Program-made: the position numbers and the translations under genes | The notes under the pieces: generated by a model | Told to the model about the DNA's origin: nothing | What the model saw: only the letters and a program-made list of their open reading frames with translations | Databases searched by the model: none | Source of the DNA: Acidobacteria bacterium Ga0077522 | GTDB lineage: Bacteria > Acidobacteriota > Vicinamibacteria > Vicinamibacterales > Vicinamibacteraceae | Direction: 5' to 3' | Length of the DNA: 38,567 bases | Assembly (NCBI GenBank): GCA_001464065.1 | Contig: LNDN01000051.1 | Location: 1-38,567 of the forward strand | Shown here: piece after piece, positions 1 through 6,543 of the stretch | Layout: each line of letters starts with the position of its first letter | Numbering within the stretch: the first letter of the stretch is position 1

Positions 1-231
1 CCGGGCACCGCGGTGCTCGCCGCCGGGGCCAGCGACTGGGTGTTCGAGCGCAGCGGCGAGGCCCCCTTCGGCCCGCCGTCGCCTGGACCCATGGCGCACC
101 TGATCGACTGCCTCCGATCGGGCGAGGCGCCGATGGCGACCATCCGCGACGCCCGCGAGTCGTTCCGCATCGCCCTGGCGGCCTACGCGTCGGCGCGCGA
201 CGGCCGGGCGGTGCACCTGCCCGGTCGGTAG
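1..231 (+). CDS. Gfo/Idh/MocA-family oxidoreductase, C-terminal end (partial)
   Basis: The reading frame is open from the first base and stops at TAG 229-231, so only the last 76 residues of a gene that begins outside the window are present. The tail has the pattern of the C-terminus of Gfo/Idh/MocA NAD(P)-dependent oxidoreductases: a conserved helix around 'MAHLIDCLRSGEAP', then 'DARESFRIALAAYASARDG' and a terminal 'VHLPGR'. In this family that segment follows the substrate-binding beta-sheet domain. The NAD-binding Rossmann part is not in view, so the substrate cannot be guessed. About 190 bp without a gene separates it from the next gene, so it probably belongs to a different transcription unit. 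Confidence 0.75.
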   Translation, partial: PGTAVLAAGASDWVFERSGEAPFGPPSPGPMAHLIDCLRSGEAPMATIRDARESFRIALAAYASARDGRAVHLPGR

Positions 232-420
232 CGGCGTTCGGTCAGCGGCCGGCGGTCGTTTCCACAAGCACAGCCAGGTTCAGCTCCCGCGCGTGGTCCG
301 TGCGCGAGAGCCGTGGGGAACAGCGGTGCCGCACGATGTGGCCCGTGGCGGGGAGCACCATGACGTGCGAAATCGCCTGCGTCGTCCGTCTCTGACAGAC
401 GTGCCTGCCGGAGTGACCTC

Positions 421-1029
421 ATGAGCGCGATGCCGGAGTCGCGATCCGGCGTTCCTCAGGAGATGTCCATCACGCGCCAGTCGTTCGCGCTGCTGTTCGA
501 GCGCGCGAAGCATGGCGACGCGTCGGCGTTGCACGTGCTGTTCTCCCGCCACGTCGATCCGCTGCGGCGGTGGGCGCGCGGGCGTCTGCCGCGCTGGGCC
601 CGGACCATGGCCGATACGGCCGACCTCGTGCAGGAAGCCCTCGTCCAGACCCTCCGGCGGCTCGGCGACTTCGAGCCGCAGGGACATCACGCCCTGCAAG
701 CGTACCTGCGCCGCGCCGTCCACAACCGCATCCACGACGAGTTCCGTCGCATCGGTCGCCGCGGGGTGGCCGCCGCGCTCGACGAGGCCCAGCCCGATGC
801 GCGGCCCTCGCCGCTCGACGAGGCGGTCGCGCGGCAGACGGAGGGGCGCTATCGGGCGGCCCTCGCGCGCCTGCGGCCCGGCGATCGCCGCCTCGTGGTC
901 GCCCGCGTCGAACTCGGCTACTCGCTCGAGCAACTCGCGCTGATGACCAATCGCCCTCGAGTCGACACCGCTCGCGTGGCGCTGCGCCGCGCTCTCGAAC
1001 GCCTTGCGCTGGAGATGGCGCATGCGTGA
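421..1029 (+). CDS. ECF-type RNA polymerase sigma factor (kinase-associated)
   Basis: This 202-residue protein has the two-domain layout of extracytoplasmic-function sigma factors. Region 2 spans about residues 20-95 with the core-binding helix 'DTADLVQEALVQTLRRL' near residues 65-81. Region 4 spans about residues 145-198, with a helix-turn-helix 'YSLEQLALMTNRPRVDTARV'. It would direct core RNA polymerase to a private promoter set. The start at 421 is preceded by GGAG at a 7-nt spacing; the in-frame ATG at 463 has its purine run too close. The stop overlaps the start of the downstream Ser/Thr kinase and no anti-sigma factor is present. That context resembles the kinase-partnered ECF group, in which a Thr in region 2 is phosphorylated; here Thr66 lies in the motif D-T-A-D. 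Regulation by that kinase is inference. Confidence 0.88.
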   Translation: MSAMPESRSGVPQEMSITRQSFALLFERAKHGDASALHVLFSRHVDPLRRWARGRLPRWARTMADTADLVQEALVQTLRRLGDFEPQGHHALQAYLRRAVHNRIHDEFRRIGRRGVAAALDEAQPDARPSPLDEAVARQTEGRYRAALARLRPGDRRLVVARVELGYSLEQLALMTNRPRVDTARVALRRALERLALEMAHA

Positions 1030-2731
1030 GGCCGTCGTCGCTGCCGCGCGTCGCCGTGTTGGCGACGATGCCCCGAGTCTCCGCGTCGTCGTGGACGCGT
1101 TGGTCGATGGCCTGCCCGTCGCCTGGGATCGCGTCGATCGGCTGGGACGCACGGCGGGTGAGCGGCGCATGACGCGTGAGCTCGGGGCACTCATGGCGCT
1201 CGTGTCGCCGCCGCCACGGATCGCACGTGTCGACCGCAGGTCGGCGGCCAGGGGGGGCGTCGCGATCGCGGGCCCTGGTCGTGCTGTCGCGGCCGCCTGG
1301 GCGCGGCTGTGCCATCCCGTCATCGCGACCATCGATCGCCTGCGGGCGCTGCCGGCGGTGCACTTCGCGGCACTCGCCGCCGACCTGCAGCGCGCCCGAT
1401 CACCCCGCGAGGTCGCGGCTGCCCTGCTCGTTCATCTCGATCACGTCGTCGGCAGCGCCGCACACGTGGTCACTCCGGGCGATCGTGCCTGGGCCGTGCT
1501 GGTGGGGCATCTGCCGCACCTCGATGCGGAGTCCGGCGTGGCCTCGCTGCTGGCCTCGGCCGACGAGCCGATCCGCGTCGACCCGCGTGCCCGTCTGCAT
1601 GCGCTGTTGCCGGATGCCGACCGGGCCTGGCTCGCCGTCACGGGCGTGTCCACCCTCGTGCGGATCGCCGGGCCGGACGGCGAGGTGCTGGCGGGCCTGC
1701 TGGTCGCCGGCCGCGCCGACGGGCGCCCGCACGATCCGCGTCAGCGCGCCTTCATCGCCGCCGCCGCGCGCACGAGCGCGGTCGCGCTCGCGGCGATGGA
1801 CCGGCCCCGCGCCCAGGCGCGGACGACGACCGACGCGGATCTGGCCTTCGAGTGCGGAACCTGTGGTGTGGTCACCGCCGCGCCGCACCGCTGCCCGTGC
1901 GGCGGCACACCGCAGCTGGCGGCACTGCCGGCATGCGTTCGCGAGATCTTTCGCGTCGAGCGCAGGATTGGGCACGGCGGGATGGGGGTGGTGTACCTCG
2001 GTCGGGACTTGCGTCTCGACCGCCCCGTCGCCCTCAAGACCATGCCGACGCTCTCCGCCGGGCGCGTCGCCTCGCTGCATGCGGAGGCAAGGGCGATGGC
2101 GGCGGTCGAGCACGCCAACATCGCGGTGCTCTACGGGCTGGAGGAGTGGCGCGGCACGCCGGTGCTCGTTGCCGAGTACCTGCCTGGCGGCACGTTGGCG
2201 ACGCGCCTGGCCACCGGTCCGCTGCCCGTGTCCGAGGCGGTGGCCATCGGCATCGTGCTCGCCGATGCGCTGGCCACGCTGCACGCGAGGGGCTGGCTCC
2301 ACCGCGACATCAAGCCGAGCAACATCGGCTTCTGTCGTGCCGGGCAGCCCAAGCTGCTCGACTTCGGCTTGACGCACTGGCCCACCGAGACGTCCGACGA
2401 CGAGGGGCTGCCGCTCTCCGGCACGCCGCTCTACCTCTCGCCCGAGTTGCTGGGCGGCATGCCGCCGAGTGCGCCCGACGACGTCTGGGCCCTCGGCGTG
2501 GTAGTGGCGGAGATGGTCGCGGGCGTGCATCCGTTCCGCGCCATGTCGCTGGACGACCTCACGCGCCGCGTGCACCGTGGCGACGGGCTGGACGTCGCTC
2601 GCCTGGGCACACACGTGCCGCCCGCCCTGACGACGCTGCTCGCGCAGGTGCTCCACCCGTCGCGTGCGGCGCGGCCCTCGTCTGCATGCGCCCTCGCCGC
2701 CTCGTTGCGGATGGCCAGGGCGTCGTCGTGA
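1022..2731 (+). CDS. Ser/Thr protein kinase with GAF-like and zinc-ribbon segments
   Basis: This 569-residue cytosolic protein ends in a Hanks-type kinase domain (about residues 312-565). It has a glycine-rich loop 'IGHGGMGVVYLG', the ATP-binding lysine in 'VALKTM', the catalytic loop 'HRDIKPSN' starting at His427 (catalytic Asp429), a DFG motif in 'LLDFGLTHW' and an activation-segment 'SPE'. Residues about 115-270 resemble a GAF sensor domain. Just before the kinase is a probable zinc ribbon, with Cys278, Cys281, Cys291 and Cys293. No transmembrane segment is seen, so it should act in the cytosol. I chose ATG 1022, which overlaps the sigma-factor stop by 8 bp, over an upstream in-frame ATG at 1004. 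Overlap implies translational coupling. Likely partners are the sigma factor upstream and the membrane protein downstream (inference). Confidence 0.88.
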   Translation: MREAVVAAARRRVGDDAPSLRVVVDALVDGLPVAWDRVDRLGRTAGERRMTRELGALMALVSPPPRIARVDRRSAARGGVAIAGPGRAVAAAWARLCHPVIATIDRLRALPAVHFAALAADLQRARSPREVAAALLVHLDHVVGSAAHVVTPGDRAWAVLVGHLPHLDAESGVASLLASADEPIRVDPRARLHALLPDADRAWLAVTGVSTLVRIAGPDGEVLAGLLVAGRADGRPHDPRQRAFIAAAARTSAVALAAMDRPRAQARTTTDADLAFECGTCGVVTAAPHRCPCGGTPQLAALPACVREIFRVERRIGHGGMGVVYLGRDLRLDRPVALKTMPTLSAGRVASLHAEARAMAAVEHANIAVLYGLEEWRGTPVLVAEYLPGGTLATRLATGPLPVSEAVAIGIVLADALATLHARGWLHRDIKPSNIGFCRAGQPKLLDFGLTHWPTETSDDEGLPLSGTPLYLSPELLGGMPPSAPDDVWALGVVVAEMVAGVHPFRAMSLDDLTRRVHRGDGLDVARLGTHVPPALTTLLAQVLHPSRAARPSSACALAASLRMARASS

Positions 2732-2759
2732 GACATCCGGCGCGCGGAGTGCGGCACCC

Positions 2760-5700
2760 ATGACCACGGACACCCGGTCTCCACTGTCGTTCCTCGGCCC
2801 GTCCCTGCCTCCGACGGTGGTCGTGGTGCTCGCGGGACTCGCCCTGTTCACCGGCGGCCGCGGCAGTTCCAGCGCGCCGCCACAAGTGGCCACCATCCCG
2901 GTGGTGGCGGCGACGCCTGCGGCACCGGCGCCACCCGTCGTGCCGCCGCCGGCCACGATCACCACGGCATGGCTCGACGCGCAGGTCGCCGGCAGCCGCA
3001 CGGCACGGCTGATCGACGACTACCTCGCCGACATGGGGTGCCTCGCGGCCGCCACGGCGCTGCGCACCGACACCGTGCGCGGTCCCGCCGCCGCGTTGGC
3101 TGCCGTGGGCGAGCGCGTGCCCTGTCGGCTCGGGGCCGTCATCGTCTCCCTGTCGGCGTACGAGGACTCCAACAGCCGGTGGCAGGCCGACCGGACGCTG
3201 GCGACGATCCAGAGCGCGGTCAGCGCGGCCAACTACACGTTGGAGCGCTTTCACCTGCCACGCGCCGGGAGCGGCACGGCCGCCGCCACCGACACCGACC
3301 CTGACGCGCGCCGCGGACCCGGCGTGCTGCTGTTCAGGAGAACCGCTGGCACGCCCGGCGCGCGCCTGCGCCAGGCCCATGCCGCCGACGGTGAAGGCCA
3401 TGTCGAGGTGCTCGCGGTGTTGACCGTCCCGGAGATGCCGACCTCGGGCATCGAGCGCGTGCCGCTCCTGCTGGCCAGTCACCTCGCGCTCGCCCTGCAC
3501 GCCCTGCCGCATCCCGATGGGCCGTCGCATGCCGCGGAACTGCGCGTCGTCGGGCCGTTCTACTCGGGGTCCTCGTTGTCGCTGCTGCGGGGACTCGAGG
3601 AGATGGCCTGGCTCGAAGGCGAGTCACCCGATCGGCAAGGCCTGCAGGTGCAGGTCATCTCCGGATCCGCCACCAGCTGGAGCAACTGCGACGTGCTGTC
3701 TGGGGCGCTGGCGCACGACGGCCAGATCACGTTCGAGCGGACCGTGCACCAGGACGAGACGCTGCTGCTGGCGCTGCAGGATCACCTCGCCGCCATCCGA
3801 CCCGAGTGGGCGCATGGCGAGGGCGTGGCCCTGCTGGTGGAGTCGAGCACCGGATGGGGCACCGGGCTCGGCCAGGCGCCAGCGGGGAGCCTGGGTGATG
3901 GCGGGGCACCCGTCACGCCACTGCGAGGCGTCAGCGACGGCTCGCCCTGCGGCGAGTCCGCCACCGCCCCTCGTCCGACGGTCTTCGAGCACGCCCTGCG
4001 TCTCGGCTTCCCGCTGCACATCGCCGATCGCTACGCGTCGCGCCAGCGGAGCGTGGCCGCGCCGGCAGAGTTCTCGAAGCTGGTGGCCACTGCGGAAGTC
4101 CTGCGCCTCGAAGACTCGATCACACCGAGCGACCGCCTGCCCACCTTCACGCCGAGCCTGACCGATGCCGCGCGCGACCTGACGCTCGAGGGCATCCTGT
4201 CGCAGCTGCAGCGCCGGCGCATCGGCGCCATCGGCATCCTCAGCACGGACGAGCGCGACCGGCTGTTCCTGGCGCGCGAGATCAACCGCGTCTCCCCGGA
4301 CGTGATCCTCTTCGGCACCGAGCCGGACATCCTGATGCTGCACCCGGAGTACGCGCCGTTCGTGCGGGGCATGCTGATGGCCTCGTCGTATCCGATGCAG
4401 GGACATGCCCAGACGCTGACGCACGGCGACGGCATGCACGGCCGGCGCACGCAGTTCACTTCGATGGCGCAGCAGGGCGTCTACAACGCGTTGCTGCTGG
4501 CGCTCGGCGACTCGTCCGAGGCCGGGCCACTGCTCGTGGACTACCGGGCGCCCGATGGCAGCGAGGCGAGCGGCGCGGCAACGCAGTGCGCCGACGAGGC
4601 CGGCGTCGAGCGCCCCGTGCCCTGGGTGCTGGTGGTGGGGCAGCGCGAGTTCACGCCCTTCTCGGCGCGGGCGCAGCTGATCTCGCCGCAGGATTGCGCC
4701 GTCGTGCGCGGGCGCGTGCGCACCGTCGGCGACGTCGACGAAGAGCGGTACCTCTTTGCCTCCGATCAGGAATTCCTGATGTGGCTGCTGCTGCCGGTCA
4801 CGGCGGTGGTGCTGATGGGGCTCGTGGTGGCGGCGCAACGCCGCCCGCTGCCGTCGGCGCGGTGGTTGTCACCGCCCGCGTTGCTGCGTCGTCTCGAGGG
4901 CGCCAGCCCGGTCGCCGCTGCGGGGACACGGCGAGGGGCGCGACGACACGGCGAGGAGGCCTCGCATGCGGCCGAGCACGCCATCCTGACCGTCGGCCTG
5001 CTGCTGGCGCTGGGCATCTTCACGGTGTGGCAGGTGCACCTCTGGCACGACGTGTCGCTGTCGGCGGCGCCCGACCTGACCGCGAGTACCGACGCCAGCA
5101 CCCTCGTCAGGCTCTGGCGGTCCTGGCATGCCCTGTCCTGGGGCGCGTGGCGGATGTCGCCAGCCATGTACCTGACGTCGTGGACCCTCACGGCGCTGGC
5201 CACGCTCGGTGCCATCGTGCTGGTGGCGCTCGGGGGATGGCGGCTCTGGATCGTGTCGCGTGGCCGCGCCGCCCGTCGGGCCTCCTGGCGCGTCGTCGTC
5301 CGGCGCTCCCTCGCGGCCTGCGCCCCCGAACTCGTCTCGGTGATCGTGCTGCTGATCGGTGCGGCGTTCGTCGTGGCGGAGCTCGGCTTCCTGTGGCGAC
5401 AGACGCCGGGCGGAGCGGCCGACCGACTCTTCGCGTCGAGTCGCGCGTTCGACCTGTCGAACCTCCTGTCGCCCGCGCCGCTGCTGACGATGTTCCCCGT
5501 GATGATCGTGGCGTGGATCGCGTGGAGCCTGCGCACGCTGTACTACCAGCGCATCAGCCCCACCTGCGCCCTGCCGCTCGTGCACGCGCTGGTCAGCCGC
5601 GACGCGCGCGACCGCCGGCTCGAGATGGCGCTCGTGTCCACACTCGGCACGACCATGCAGCCAGCTGGCGTCTTCCTCCTGGTGCCGGTGGCCGTGCTGC

Positions 5701-6539
5701 TGCTCATCTGGTTGTTGCTCGAGCCCCGGATGGCGTCGGTCGAAGGCGCCGCGTACGGCGCGGTGGTGCTGCTCGGCACCACGCTGGGTGCCGTGGCCGC
5801 CGCACTCGAACTCGGGCAGGCGGCGTGGCTTGCCCGGCGCGTGACGCGTCTGCTCGAACGGGTGCGCATCCACCCCATCGCGGCCGACGTCGAGGCGATG
5901 GAGCAGGAGCCCTTCGACTGGCGTCCGGCGCTCCGTCCGACGCGGTCGCCCGAGCGCCTCTTGCGGCGAGCCCTGGAGGCGGCCGGCGAGGTGCCTCCCG
6001 TCGACACCGTCATCGTCGCGACGCACGATCGGGTCCCGGTGCTGCGGACCGAGACGTGGCGCCTCGCGCTGCAGCGCGCGGGGCAGTGGCTGCGGCCCGG
6101 CATGACGTCTGGCGTCCCACTGACGGTGGCCCAGCGCCGACTCAGCGCGATGGTGATCAGCCTGCTGTTGCAGTCGCTCGTCACGCGCGTGGTGCGAGGC
6201 TTCGGCATCGCCGTGCTGCTGTCGATGCTGCTGCTGGTGGGCCACCTCCTGACGGCGTTCTCGGGCCGAAGCCTGGCCCTGCTGGTGGACGTCGGTCTGA
6301 TCGTGGTGGCTGCGGCGCTGGCGATTCGCGCCCTGCTGACGCTCGAACGCGACCACGTGCTGAGCCGCTTGTGGCACGGCACCCCAGGCAGCCTGAACTG
6401 GAACAGCGGGCTGGTGTGGCGCGCGGTGATCTACGCCGGTCTGCCGCTGCTGACCATCATCTCGATGCGCTTCCCCGAGGTCGGCGGGCAGCTCATCACC
6501 GTTGTCGAGCCTCTGCGGCACCTGATGCCGACCCCCTGA
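2760..6539 (+). CDS. Large polytopic membrane protein with extracytoplasmic ligand-binding-like region
   Basis: This 1259-residue protein has no family I can name with certainty. An N-terminal hydrophobic segment (about residues 17-33) is followed by a Pro/Ala-rich linker and about 600 residues of soluble alpha/beta sequence. Stretches such as 'ELRVVGPFYSGSSLSLLRGL' and 'IGAIGILSTDERDRLFLARE', followed by 'SPDVILFGTEPDILML', look like the Rossmann-like lobes of a type-1 periplasmic-binding fold. From about residue 674 there are eight or nine hydrophobic segments, including 'FLMWLLLPVTAVVLMGLVV' and 'AILTVGLLLALGIFTVW', alternating with basic loops, then a short C-terminus. The ATG at 2760 lies 28 bp after the kinase stop; an in-frame ATG at 2664 inside the kinase gene is unlikely. 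It ends 4 bp before the next gene. By context it may be the receptor of the operon (inference). Confidence 0.72.
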   Translation: MTTDTRSPLSFLGPSLPPTVVVVLAGLALFTGGRGSSSAPPQVATIPVVAATPAAPAPPVVPPPATITTAWLDAQVAGSRTARLIDDYLADMGCLAAATALRTDTVRGPAAALAAVGERVPCRLGAVIVSLSAYEDSNSRWQADRTLATIQSAVSAANYTLERFHLPRAGSGTAAATDTDPDARRGPGVLLFRRTAGTPGARLRQAHAADGEGHVEVLAVLTVPEMPTSGIERVPLLLASHLALALHALPHPDGPSHAAELRVVGPFYSGSSLSLLRGLEEMAWLEGESPDRQGLQVQVISGSATSWSNCDVLSGALAHDGQITFERTVHQDETLLLALQDHLAAIRPEWAHGEGVALLVESSTGWGTGLGQAPAGSLGDGGAPVTPLRGVSDGSPCGESATAPRPTVFEHALRLGFPLHIADRYASRQRSVAAPAEFSKLVATAEVLRLEDSITPSDRLPTFTPSLTDAARDLTLEGILSQLQRRRIGAIGILSTDERDRLFLAREINRVSPDVILFGTEPDILMLHPEYAPFVRGMLMASSYPMQGHAQTLTHGDGMHGRRTQFTSMAQQGVYNALLLALGDSSEAGPLLVDYRAPDGSEASGAATQCADEAGVERPVPWVLVVGQREFTPFSARAQLISPQDCAVVRGRVRTVGDVDEERYLFASDQEFLMWLLLPVTAVVLMGLVVAAQRRPLPSARWLSPPALLRRLEGASPVAAAGTRRGARRHGEEASHAAEHAILTVGLLLALGIFTVWQVHLWHDVSLSAAPDLTASTDASTLVRLWRSWHALSWGAWRMSPAMYLTSWTLTALATLGAIVLVALGGWRLWIVSRGRAARRASWRVVVRRSLAACAPELVSVIVLLIGAAFVVAELGFLWRQTPGGAADRLFASSRAFDLSNLLSPAPLLTMFPVMIVAWIAWSLRTLYYQRISPTCALPLVHALVSRDARDRRLEMALVSTLGTTMQPAGVFLLVPVAVLLLIWLLLEPRMASVEGAAYGAVVLLGTTLGAVAAALELGQAAWLARRVTRLLERVRIHPIAADVEAMEQEPFDWRPALRPTRSPERLLRRALEAAGEVPPVDTVIVATHDRVPVLRTETWRLALQRAGQWLRPGMTSGVPLTVAQRRLSAMVISLLLQSLVTRVVRGFGIAVLLSMLLLVGHLLTAFSGRSLALLVDVGLIVVAAALAIRALLTLERDHVLSRLWHGTPGSLNWNSGLVWRAVIYAGLPLLTIISMRFPEVGGQLITVVEPLRHLMPTP

Positions 6540-6543
6540 CGCC

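Noticed and set aside
315-345. GGAAC at 317-321 as an ECF-type autoregulatory promoter
   Set aside because: No convincing -10 element at the right spacing, and the pentamer is common in GC-rich DNA.
280-1363. Long minus-strand open frames opposite the sigma factor
   Set aside because: They are Arg/Pro/Ala-rich shadows typical of GC-rich DNA, antisense to a gene with clear sigma-factor motifs.
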